Below, piece after piece: positions 16,380 to 23,378 of a DNA stretch of 64,000 bases. Both the position numbers and the translations under genes were made by a program. A model generated the notes under the pieces. The model was not told the origin of the DNA. It worked only from the letters and a program-made list of their open reading frames with translations, and made no database searches. Each line of letters starts with the position of its first letter. The stretch's first letter is position 1. This DNA is from Salinibacterium sp. UTAS2018 (lineage in GTDB: Bacteria > Actinomycetota > Actinomycetes > Actinomycetales > Microbacteriaceae), in NCBI RefSeq assembly GCF_004118935.1, contig NZ_CP035375.1:2852001-2916000 (forward strand). The letters run 5' to 3'.

Positions 16380-16813
16380 TCGAGAACGGCGGGCCGCGTC
16401 ATCCACACGTCGTGATCGTCGCTGTCGTAGGGCATGAAGCCGTGACGTTCGTAGAGGCGGATGGCGGGGCTGCCCTGCAGCACCATGAGGCGGAACGGGC
16501 GCACATCCGGTCGGCTGAGCGCATCGGCGAGTACTTGCGTGCCAATGCCTCTACCGTGCAGGTTGGTCGGCAGGTAGAAGTGTTCGATCCAGCGCGCGTC
16601 GGGTTCGTGGCGCACGGTGATGGAGCCGACATCCGCTCCCTCGACTTGGATGATCTGGGTGTTGTTCGCGACGAATGCCGTGCTCATCCATTGGCGCACA
16701 CGCACGGGGTCGAAGAGTCCGTGGCGGTCGAGATCAGCGCGCAGCACGACGGCCCGCAGTTCGAGCAACCAGTCGAGGTCGGCATCGGTGCTGGGGCGTA
16801 GGGAAAAGTCCAC
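16376..16813 (-). CDS. GNAT-family N-acetyltransferase
   Basis: A 145-residue acetyl-CoA-dependent acetyltransferase. The N-terminal SLRPSTDADLDWLLELR is a typical GNAT beta1-alpha1 start. The acetyl-CoA pyrophosphate loop is HGRGIGTQVLADAL (about residues 88-101; R-G-x-G-T pattern), followed by LMVLQGSPAIRLYERHGFM, the conserved C-terminal Asn/Tyr region where the family usually has N-x-x-A; here it reads GSPAIRLYE. The substrate is unknown. Its stop codon is interlocked with that of the kinase gene (shared CTAG), and it lies 44 bases downstream of a LysR gene on the same strand, so it may be cotranscribed with that regulator. Confidence 0.8.
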   Translation of the reverse strand: MDFSLRPSTDADLDWLLELRAVVLRADLDRHGLFDPVRVRQWMSTAFVANNTQIIQVEGADVGSITVRHEPDARWIEHFYLPTNLHGRGIGTQVLADALSRPDVRPFRLMVLQGSPAIRLYERHGFMPYDSDDHDVWMTRPAVLD

Positions 16814-16857
16814 GTCGAGATTCTAAGCCGGGCGGAGACGTGAAGTGGATGCGGCGC

Positions 16858-17772
16858 TTACGCCGTGTGCTCCCGCTCGAAACGCTGCGCTTCATCCACG
16901 AGCGCTTTCACGACCGCGCGCACGGAGGGGCGCTCGGCGCGGTCGGGACGCAACAGCGCCGAGATGAGCCGCGATGACGGCACGCCCTTCAACGGGCGAG
17001 TGACGAGACCGTTCTCGCGGTCACGAGTGGTGAAGCGCGGCAGGATCGCGATGCCGTGCCCGGCGGCCACGACGGCTTCGACGATGCTGTTGTCGGTGAG
17101 GCGTTGCGCCACTTTGGCTGGTGCGCCATTGGCGGCTTCGATGCGGCGCAGGATGCGGTCGAATGGCAGCCCCTGGGGCACGCCGATCCAGGTCTCGTCG
17201 ATGAGATCGGCGGGGGTGAGGGCCGCTTTGCGACCGAGAGGGTGGTCCTCCGGCAGGGCAACATCGAGCGATTCCCGCATGAGGGGAACTACGGCAAGAC
17301 CGCGCTCCGTCCAGGCGGGGAGAACGTGCGGAGAATCCGAGACCACAATGTCAAAATCAGCCGTGAGGTTGGCGACGTCTTCGAGCACCGAATCTTGGTC
17401 GTGACAGCTGAGCGTCAGCCCGGCCAAGCGGTTCACCGAATGAAAAAGCCCTGGCAGCAGCATCTCGCCACCGGTGGGGAAAATGGTCATGGTGACGTCA
17501 CCGCGCGGAGACTCACGAAAGTCGTTCCACAGCGCTTCGGCCTTCTCGATTGCGGTGGCGACATCGGTCGCGGTCTGGGCAAGAGCGCGGCCCGCAGACG
17601 TGAGCACGATGCCTCGGCCTACGCGCTCGGTGAGGGGGATTCCGGCCTCGCGTTCCAAGATTTTGAGCTGTTGAGAAACGGCGGATGGCGTGCGCATCGT
17701 CGCCTTAGCGACAGCCGTAATGCTGCCGCGATCGGCCAACTCTCGCAGCAGTTCCAAACGCCGTATTTCCAT
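16858..17772 (-). CDS. LysR-family transcriptional regulator
   Basis: A 304-residue DNA-binding regulator. The winged helix-turn-helix occupies residues 1-60 (RRLELLRELADRGSITAVA, then MRTPSAVSQQLKILERE as the recognition helix and IPLTERVGRGIVLT as the wing). Residues 90-300 form the periplasmic-binding-fold effector domain. ATG 17772 follows a TAGGCT hexamer by 6 bases, so the mRNA is probably leaderless. It is divergent from a 40-residue membrane protein, with 72 bases between their starts, and I infer that the pair shares control. The effector is unknown; amino-acid exporters are common targets of this group. Confidence 0.88.
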   Translation of the reverse strand: MEIRRLELLRELADRGSITAVAKATMRTPSAVSQQLKILEREAGIPLTERVGRGIVLTSAGRALAQTATDVATAIEKAEALWNDFRESPRGDVTMTIFPTGGEMLLPGLFHSVNRLAGLTLSCHDQDSVLEDVANLTADFDIVVSDSPHVLPAWTERGLAVVPLMRESLDVALPEDHPLGRKAALTPADLIDETWIGVPQGLPFDRILRRIEAANGAPAKVAQRLTDNSIVEAVVAAGHGIAILPRFTTRDRENGLVTRPLKGVPSSRLISALLRPDRAERPSVRAVVKALVDEAQRFEREHTA

Positions 17773-17844
17773 GTAGTTAGCCTACAAGGTTAGATAAGAA
17801 AGATCATCTTGTTCTAAAAGGTTGCGGAACGTCAGAATATAGAC
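17773..17844. promoter_or_regulatory. Divergent control region between lysR and the 40-residue gene
   Basis: Minus strand: TAGGCT (plus AGCCTA, 17779-17784) lies 6 bases before the lysR ATG. Plus strand: TTGTTC (17809-17814), 18 bases, CAGAAT (17833-17838), 6 bases, ATG. The palindrome AAGAT-C-ATCTT (17800-17810) abuts the plus-strand -35 box and is a candidate operator for the LysR protein. Confidence 0.5.
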
Positions 17845-17967
17845 ATGAACTTCGAACTAATCATCATCGCGGCACTTGCTGCAACCGGTATCGTCGCAAC
17901 CCTGCGTGCCGTTGCAACCGACGGATACCGTCGAGTGCCCACCCGCCGCTACAACACCATGCCGTAG
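17845..17967 (+). CDS. 40-residue single-span membrane protein beside lysR
   Basis: The reading frame encodes 40 residues: MNFELIIIAALAATGIVATL, a single hydrophobic span of about 18 residues, then the basic tail RAVATDGYRRVPTRRYNTMP. Support for it being real comes from a fitted promoter (TTGTTC-18-CAGAAT) with the -10 box 6 bases before the ATG, the divergent LysR gene, and a strong terminator 24 bases after the stop. I recall similar short proteins ending in DGY-R-PT-R next to LysR genes in related actinobacteria, but cannot check that here. The role is unknown; the tail would lie in the cytoplasm by the positive-inside rule. Confidence 0.65.
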   Translation: MNFELIIIAALAATGIVATLRAVATDGYRRVPTRRYNTMP

Positions 17968-17990
17968 CCAACCGCCAGCCGGTTTACGCA

Positions 17991-18020
17991 ACACCACAGC
18001 ATTTCTGCTGTGGTGTTTTT
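17991..18020. terminator. Intrinsic terminator after the 40-residue gene
   Basis: ACACCACAGCA pairs perfectly with TGCTGTGGTGT across a TTTC loop, followed by TTTT. It lies 24 bases after the small gene and 44 bases beyond the mrp stop, and would serve both convergent units. Confidence 0.88.
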
Positions 18021-18064
18021 GCGTTAACGGGCGTGCTGGCCCCGTCGGGCAGTACGGGCGGCCG

Positions 18065-19186
18065 CTAGCGCGGGCTGAGGCCGAGCTTGCGGCCAGCGAC
18101 GCTGCGCTTGAGCGAGCGGAGAGTCGCGGCGAGAGCCGTGATGGCCTGCGCCGCCGGATCCTCGGGAGCTGCGATCACGACGGGAACCCCGGCGTCGCCG
18201 CCTTCGCGCAGGGCGATGCTAAGCGGAATGGACGCGAGTACCGAGACCGGCTCTTCTGGCGTGGAGAGCTTGGCTGCGGCATCCGCCCCGCCACCGGAAC
18301 CAAAGAGTTCGAGCACGCTGCCGTCGGGCTGGGGGAGCCCCGCCATGTTTTCGATGACGCCAATCACTCGTTGACCGGTTTGGCGCGCAACAAGGCCGCT
18401 GCGTTCAGCAACATCGGCGGCGGCCGACTGCGGAGTCGTCACGACAACCACATCGGAGTGCGGCAGCAGTTGCCCGAGCGAGATCGCGACATCGCCGGTG
18501 CCCGGCGGAAGATCGAGCAGCAGCACGTCGAGGTCACCGAAGAACACGTCGGTCAAGAACTGCTGAATAGTGCGGTGCAACATCGGTCCACGCCACGACA
18601 CAGCCGTGTTGTCTTCGACAAACATGCCGATCGAAATGACCTTCACGTCGTAGGCGACCGGCGGCAGAATCATCTCGCCGACCTGGGTCGGCTTCGCGCC
18701 GTGCAGGCCCAAGAGCCCGGGAATCGAGAAACCAAAAACGTCGGCATCGATAACCCCGACCCGCAGACCACTCTGAGCGAGCGAGACCGCGAGGTTCGCC
18801 GTGAGCGTCGACTTGCCGACTCCGCCCTTGCCGCTCGTCACTGCCACAATCTGAGTCAGTGAATCGGGCCCGAACTGCATCGTCTTGGGCTTGCCCTTGC
18901 GCAGCTTCTCAGTGAGCGCCTCGCGTTGCGCGCGCGTCATCACCGATACGTTCACCGTGACCGCCGTGATGCCGGCCACACGCTCGGTAGCCTCACGCAC
19001 GTCACGTTCGATTGAGGTGGCGGCCGGGCATCCGACAATCGTCAAGGTCAAGCCCACGGATGCCGCACCAGCGTCGTCGACGGTAACCCCAGAGATCATG
19101 TCGAGCTCTGTGACGGGACGACGAATCTCGGGGTCAATCACCGAGGCGAGGGAGGTGAGAACCGCGGCTTCGAGCTCAGCGTTCAC
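18065..19186 (-). CDS. mrp: Mrp/ApbC-type iron-sulfur cluster carrier ATPase
   Basis: A 373-residue P-loop ATPase of the Mrp/Nbp35 family that carries Fe-S clusters to apoproteins in the cytoplasm. Residues 1-85 form a DUF59/MIP18 domain (SVIDPEIRRPVTELDMI). The deviant Walker A motif is TSGKGGVGKSTLTANLA (about residue 117), with LLLDLPPGTGD as the second metal/nucleotide motif. The C-x-x-C pair seen in many Mrp proteins near the C-terminus is not visible; the segment reads VIENMAGLPQPDGS. GTG 19186 overlaps the DUF1003 gene by 11 bases. It is the last gene of the MgtE-N/CBS-DUF1003-mrp operon. Confidence 0.9.
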   Translation of the reverse strand: MNAELEAAVLTSLASVIDPEIRRPVTELDMISGVTVDDAGAASVGLTLTIVGCPAATSIERDVREATERVAGITAVTVNVSVMTRAQREALTEKLRKGKPKTMQFGPDSLTQIVAVTSGKGGVGKSTLTANLAVSLAQSGLRVGVIDADVFGFSIPGLLGLHGAKPTQVGEMILPPVAYDVKVISIGMFVEDNTAVSWRGPMLHRTIQQFLTDVFFGDLDVLLLDLPPGTGDVAISLGQLLPHSDVVVVTTPQSAAADVAERSGLVARQTGQRVIGVIENMAGLPQPDGSVLELFGSGGGADAAAKLSTPEEPVSVLASIPLSIALREGGDAGVPVVIAAPEDPAAQAITALAATLRSLKRSVAGRKLGLSPR

Positions 19187-19715
19187 GCTTCTCCGCGTCT
19201 TTGGTCTCGTCGTCTTTCTCGAGTTCTTCGAGCAGCGAGCGCAGTTCGGAACGAATGAAGTCTTTGCTCGCCAGATCGGTCATCGCGAGGCGAAGTGCGA
19301 CAACTTCGCGCGCCAAATATTCGGTGTCGTTGAGGTTGCGCTCGGCACGCTGGCGGTCTTGCTCGATCTGTACGCGGTCGCGGTCATCCTGACGGTTCTG
19401 AGCCAACAGAATCATGGGAGCAGCGTAGGAGGCCTGCAGCGACAGTATGAGCGTCAACAGGGTGAAGTTGGTGGCGCGCGGGTCGAACTGCGCGTCGAGG
19501 GGCGCGCTCGTGTTGTAAATCAGCCAGACACCCACGAAAGCGGAGAGCCCGACAAGAAACCAGGGGGTTCCCATGCCGCGGGCGAACGCTTCGGAATAGC
19601 GGCCCATGCGGTCGCGGCTCTCGAAGATGCCGAAACCTGTACGCAGCCCCTTCGGGCTGTCGAGGCGTGCCTCATTGCGCTGAGACCGTGGAGTGCGTCG
19701 TTTAGCGAATGCCAC
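19176..19715 (-). CDS. DUF1003 membrane protein
   Basis: A 179-residue protein with two hydrophobic segments: WFLVGLSAFVGVWLIYN (about residues 52-68) and FTLLTLILSLQASYAAPMI (about residues 83-101), the hallmark of DUF1003. The segment between them (APLDAQFDP) would face outside. Residues 105-179 are highly charged (QNRQDDRDRVQIEQDRQRAE...) and likely form a cytoplasmic coiled coil. The function of the family is unknown. It overlaps the MgtE-N/CBS gene by 14 bases and mrp by 11 bases, so translational coupling is likely. A membrane partner role for the soluble MgtE-like protein is an inference from this packing. Confidence 0.88.
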   Translation of the reverse strand: MAFAKRRTPRSQRNEARLDSPKGLRTGFGIFESRDRMGRYSEAFARGMGTPWFLVGLSAFVGVWLIYNTSAPLDAQFDPRATNFTLLTLILSLQASYAAPMILLAQNRQDDRDRVQIEQDRQRAERNLNDTEYLAREVVALRLAMTDLASKDFIRSELRSLLEELEKDDETKDAEKRER

Positions 19716-21033
19716 GTGCTGACCTCCCTGCGCGAATGTCTTGCTGCTGAACGATAGTCAGCGGTCTAGTGGATGTGTCGTCAAAGCTGGCCGATTCATC
19801 TGTGGTGCTTCGCCAGTCGTCGGGAAGAAGATGGTCGAGCACGTCGTCAATGGTCACCACCCCGAGCAATCGATGGTTGTCATCGACAACCGGAACCGAT
19901 ACAAGGTCATAACTGGCGAGGATGCGCGACACCTCTGCCGCGGTCGTCGACGAGCGCACGGGTTCGAGCGTCTGGTCGATGAGCGCGCCGAGGCGTTCGT
20001 TGGGCGGGTAGCGCAGCATCCGTTGAAAATGGACCATGCCGAGCAGCCGCCCGGTCGGTGGTTCGTAGGGCGGCAGCGTGACACAAATAGCTGCGCCGAG
20101 TGCAGGGGCAAGATCGTGACGGCGGATGAGGGCAAGACCCTCAGCCACTGTTGCGTCAGCAGACACAATGATCGGCTCGGTCGTCATGAGTCCGCCCGCC
20201 GTATCGGGGGCGTAGCTGAGCAAGAAGCGAACATCTTCGGCTTCTTCGGGCTCCATGAGGTCGAGCAGGGTCTCACCGCGCTCGTCGGAGAGGTGGGCGA
20301 TGAGGTCGGCAGCGTCATCCGGCTGCATCTCATCAAGAACGTCGGCGGCGCGGTCATCGTCGAGCTTATTGAGCAGGGCAACCTGCTCGTTCTCGGGCAT
20401 CTCCTCGAGCACATCGGCCAGGCGATCGTCGGAGAGTTCGCCGGCGACCTCCATCATGCGCTGTTCGGGAAGGTCGAGCATCGCGTTGGCTAAGTCAGCA
20501 GGGAGAAGGTCGGAGAAGCTCGCCGCCAGCTGAGTGGCGGACTGCGCTTCGCCCTTGTTCTGGTTGTGCTTGATCTCATCCCACCGCGCGAAATCGGTGG
20601 GGCCCTTAGCGAAGAGGGGCGCACCGCTGGCCTTGGGGCGGCGGACGAAGAGCTGGCTAATCTCCCACTCGCCAATGTCAACTTCTTCAATAGCGACATC
20701 TTCAATATGGGCTTCGCCCGAACCATCACGCATGCTGACGCGACGACCAAGAAGCTCCGCCATCACTCGAATTTCGCCACCGCGCTGCTCGAAGCGGCGC
20801 AGGTTGAGAACGCCGGTAGTGATAATTTGCCCGGAGCCAATGCTTGTAACGCGACCGATCGAGAGAAAAACGTGGCGTTTACCGGGAATTTCAGCAATCA
20901 TCCCGACGACGCGCGGGCTCGAATCGGCCCGCTCAACAACGAGCACATCGCGCACTTTGCCGACGCGGTCGCCATTGGGGTCGAAAACAGAGCAGCCCAC
21001 CAAGCGGGCGACGAATACTCTTGAGGTGCTCAC
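19702..21033 (-). CDS. Soluble MgtE N-domain/CBS protein with PRC-barrel-like N-terminus
   Basis: A 443-residue protein without a membrane domain. Residues 1-80 contain a PRC-barrel-like segment (VGCSVFDPNGDRVGKVRDVLVVE). From about residue 170 there are MgtE N-domain repeats (FSDLLPADLANAMLDLPEQ, LSDDRLADVLEEMPENEQ, LDDDRAADVLDEMQPDDAAD), followed by two CBS motifs (LMTTEPIIVSADATV and VPVVDDNHRLLGVVTIDDV). In MgtE transporters these parts sense Mg2+ and gate the channel; here the channel is missing. GTG 21033 (STSRVFVARLVG) is chosen over the longer open frame because TAGGGT lies 7 bases upstream and homology begins there. First gene of the operon with DUF1003 and mrp. Confidence 0.82.
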   Translation of the reverse strand: MSTSRVFVARLVGCSVFDPNGDRVGKVRDVLVVERADSSPRVVGMIAEIPGKRHVFLSIGRVTSIGSGQIITTGVLNLRRFEQRGGEIRVMAELLGRRVSMRDGSGEAHIEDVAIEEVDIGEWEISQLFVRRPKASGAPLFAKGPTDFARWDEIKHNQNKGEAQSATQLAASFSDLLPADLANAMLDLPEQRMMEVAGELSDDRLADVLEEMPENEQVALLNKLDDDRAADVLDEMQPDDAADLIAHLSDERGETLLDLMEPEEAEDVRFLLSYAPDTAGGLMTTEPIIVSADATVAEGLALIRRHDLAPALGAAICVTLPPYEPPTGRLLGMVHFQRMLRYPPNERLGALIDQTLEPVRSSTTAAEVSRILASYDLVSVPVVDDNHRLLGVVTIDDVLDHLLPDDWRSTTDESASFDDTSTRPLTIVQQQDIRAGRSARGIR

Positions 21034-21069
21034 AAGTAAAACCCTACCCTTGCATGGGACAATGAGCTG
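21034..21069. promoter_or_regulatory. Divergent leaderless promoters of the MgtE-like and stress-protein genes
   Basis: Minus strand TAGGGT (plus ACCCTA, 21041-21046) is 7 bases before the GTG at 21033. Plus strand GACAAT (21058-21063) is 6 bases before the ATG at 21070. No ribosome sites are seen on either side. Confidence 0.5.
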
Positions 21070-21681
21070 ATGAGTAATTTCAGTGGATTCTCCCGTCGTG
21101 CCCCTCTGCAGTCGAGTGTGCCGCGCGGCGACGTTCTTGCGAGCTTTGAGAGCTACACCGATGCCCAAGAGGCGATCAACAAACTGGCGAAGGCCGAGTT
21201 CGATGTCAAAGGCATCGCGATCGTTGGTCGTGACCTCACGACGGTCGAGGTCGTGACGGCCCGACTGAGCTACGGGCGTGCGGCGCTCGCCGGTGCCAGT
21301 ACCGGTGCCTGGCTTGGACTGTTCTTCGGTCTCATCTCCACGATCATTGCGCCTATCACCGCGCAGCAAGTGGCGATCTTCTTCTCCGCAATCGTGGCCG
21401 GTGCCGGAATCGGAATGATCTTCGGCGTCGTGAACTACTCGATCATGCGCAAGCGCCGCGACTACGCCGCAACCTCGCAGCTGTTGGCCGAGCGCTACGA
21501 CGTGATCATTTCGCCGAACCTCACCGCTAAGGCTCACACCGTTCTCGGTACAGCAGCGGCCGGTATGCCCGGAGTACACGCGGCACCGTTTGTGCCGACC
21601 CCGACGGGCACGCCAGAGGCGACACCCGCGCCGGAAGCTCCGGAAGCACCGGTCGACGGCGACGACGCGCCTAAGGCCTAA
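21070..21681 (+). CDS. General stress protein 17M-like membrane protein
   Basis: A 203-residue protein. Residues 20-60 (VLASFESYTDAQEAINKLAK, then FDVKGIAIVGRDL) match the YflT/general stress protein 17M-type domain. Two hydrophobic segments follow with Gly-rich helices (ALAGASTGAWLGLFFGLIST and IFFSAIVAGAGIGMIFGVVN), then a basic stretch RKRRDYAATSQ and a Pro/Thr/Ala-rich acidic tail from about residue 175. It is divergent from the MgtE-like operon, a pairing that I recall as conserved in actinobacteria. A stress or magnesium-related role is possible but unproven. A GACAAT box ends 6 bases before the ATG. Confidence 0.8.
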   Translation: MSNFSGFSRRAPLQSSVPRGDVLASFESYTDAQEAINKLAKAEFDVKGIAIVGRDLTTVEVVTARLSYGRAALAGASTGAWLGLFFGLISTIIAPITAQQVAIFFSAIVAGAGIGMIFGVVNYSIMRKRRDYAATSQLLAERYDVIISPNLTAKAHTVLGTAAAGMPGVHAAPFVPTPTGTPEATPAPEAPEAPVDGDDAPKA

Positions 21682-21803
21682 GGCACCGCTCGGGCATTAG
21701 GGCCGCGCGGTGCTTGGTACCGCTCGGGCCTCAGCCACAGCGCCGGCCTTCGGCGCCGCTGACACGGCGCGCGCCGAGCTTTCGCTGACGCGCGCCTACG
21801 CGA

Positions 21804-23282
21804 CTACGAGCGGGCGATCCAGGCTTCTACGGCATCCGCCGTGCGCGGGATGTTGACCGACAGGTTCTCAGCGCCATCTTCGGTGACGAGAATGTCGTCT
21901 TCGATGCGCACGCCGATGCCGCGGTATTCCTCGGGCACGGTGATGTCGTCGGGCTGAAAGTACAGGCCGGGCTCGATCGTGAAGACCATGCCGGGCTCAA
22001 GAATTCCGTCGAGGTACATGTCGCGGCGGGCGGCGGCGCAGTCGTGAACGTCGATACCGAGGTGGTGGCTCGTGCCGTGCACCATGTAACGGCGGTGGAA
22101 CTGCTTGTCCGCTTCCAACGATTCGGCGGCGGAGACGGGCAGCAGGCCCCACTCGGCAGTCTTCTCAGCAATGACACGCATTGCTTCGGCGTGGATGTCG
22201 CGGAACTTGATTCCGGGGCGCACGATCGCAAAGGCAGCATCCGCCGCTTCGAGCACGGCGTCATAGACGCGACGCTGCACCTCGGTGAACGTGCCGCTGA
22301 TCGGCAGCGTGCGCGTGATGTCGGCGGTGTAGTAGCTGTCGAGCTCGATACCAGCATCGATGAGGATGAGGTCGCCGGGCTTCACGGGGCCGTCGTTGCG
22401 AGTCCAGTGCAACACGCACGCGTGCGGTCCGGAGGCAGCGATCGTGTCGTAGCCGACGGTGTTTCCTTCGGCGCGAGCGCGACGGTTGAACGTGCCCTCC
22501 ACAAGGCGCTCACCGCGGGTGTGCTCGATGATGTTGGGCAGGTCGGCAACAACATCGTTGAAGCCCATCTGGGTGGCGTCAACGGCGGCCCGCATCTCAA
22601 CGACCTCATAGGTGTCTTTGACGAGGCGCAGTTCGCTCAGGTCGCGGCTGAGCTCGTCGTCACCATCGTGCTCGAGGGCTTCAGAGTCGGCGGCGAGCAA
22701 ACGGCGGCCATCGACCTGGTCGGTGACATCGCGGTCAGCGTCGCGCACGATCAGCGTCGAGGCGTCGACGCGGTCGAGCACAGCCTCGAATTCCGCCAGG
22801 GGCAGAGTGGCGACACCGAGGTCGATCGCCACGTTGGCGAGCGACGGGCGCGGACCAGTCCAGAATTCTCCGACATCCGGGTTCGCATAGAACTCGCTCG
22901 TGTCGCGGCCGGCGGCCGGGCGGAAGTAGAGAGTGGCGTCGTGGCCGGTGGTCGTCGGTTCCATCACGAGAACACTGCCGGCAACAACATCCGAGCCCCA
23001 ACCGGTCACGTGCGCGAAGGTCGAGTGGGCGCGGAAGGGGTAGTCGGTGTCGTTCGAGCGCACCTTGGCTGACCCGGCCGGAATGATGAGGCGCTGGCCA
23101 ACGTGAAGCTGCGACAAGCGCGCGCGGCGGGCAGCAGCGAAGGCCGCCTGCTCACGGGGAACGACTTCAGGATCAACCCGCTCAGCCCATCCCGTAGAGA
23201 TGTAGTCCGAGAAGCCCGAAGATTGGGGCGTCGTAGAGCGGTTGGAGGTTGCGCGCGGGGTGGGTGCCGAAGAATCTGCCAT
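21804..23282 (-). CDS. pepP: Xaa-Pro aminopeptidase (M24B, aminopeptidase P)
   Basis: A dinuclear metal peptidase that removes the N-terminal residue before proline. The 492 residues contain an N-terminal creatinase-like domain (residues 40-210) and a C-terminal pita-bread domain. Metal ligands are in order: Asp in LIDAGIEL, Asp in YTADITRTLP, His in GTSHHLGIDVHD, Glu in FTIEPGLYF and Glu in GVRIEDDILVT. ATG 23282 (MADSSAPTPR) is preferred over the longer open frame because a GACACT hexamer lies 6 bases before it. It is monocistronic; an EEP-phosphatase gene lies upstream on the same strand with palindromes between them. Confidence 0.93.
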   Translation of the reverse strand: MADSSAPTPRATSNRSTTPQSSGFSDYISTGWAERVDPEVVPREQAAFAAARRARLSQLHVGQRLIIPAGSAKVRSNDTDYPFRAHSTFAHVTGWGSDVVAGSVLVMEPTTTGHDATLYFRPAAGRDTSEFYANPDVGEFWTGPRPSLANVAIDLGVATLPLAEFEAVLDRVDASTLIVRDADRDVTDQVDGRRLLAADSEALEHDGDDELSRDLSELRLVKDTYEVVEMRAAVDATQMGFNDVVADLPNIIEHTRGERLVEGTFNRRARAEGNTVGYDTIAASGPHACVLHWTRNDGPVKPGDLILIDAGIELDSYYTADITRTLPISGTFTEVQRRVYDAVLEAADAAFAIVRPGIKFRDIHAEAMRVIAEKTAEWGLLPVSAAESLEADKQFHRRYMVHGTSHHLGIDVHDCAAARRDMYLDGILEPGMVFTIEPGLYFQPDDITVPEEYRGIGVRIEDDILVTEDGAENLSVNIPRTADAVEAWIARS

Positions 23283-23334
23283 ACCTCTAGTGTCTCCCTT
23301 TGTGCGGTTAAACGCACTATTGAGAGGGTCCCTC
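23283..23334 (-). promoter_or_regulatory. pepP promoter with nearby palindromes
   Basis: GACACT on the minus strand (plus AGTGTC, 23289-23294) ends 6 bases before the pepP ATG. The inverted repeat GTGCG-GTTAAA-CGCAC (23302-23317) covers the expected -35 position, and GAGGG-T-CCCTC lies at 23324-23334. Either could be an operator; this is inference. Confidence 0.4.
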
Positions 23335-23340
23335 ACTGTT

Positions 23341-23378
23341 CGCAAAACTTTGCGGATGAGGCGCCCGAGGCTGGGCGC
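23341..23378 (-). terminator. Possible terminator after the EEP-phosphatase gene
   Basis: Directly after the stop codon, GCGCCC pairs with GGGCGC across 6 bases (23361-23378), followed on the minus strand by the palindrome CGCAAA-GT-TTTGCG (23341-23354), which carries a short T-run. Confidence 0.4.

Noticed and set aside
19702..21579. Longer version of the MgtE-like protein starting near 21579
   Set aside because: The extra 180 residues are antisense to the stress-protein gene and do not resemble any domain; GTG 21033 has a promoter and starts the recognisable part.
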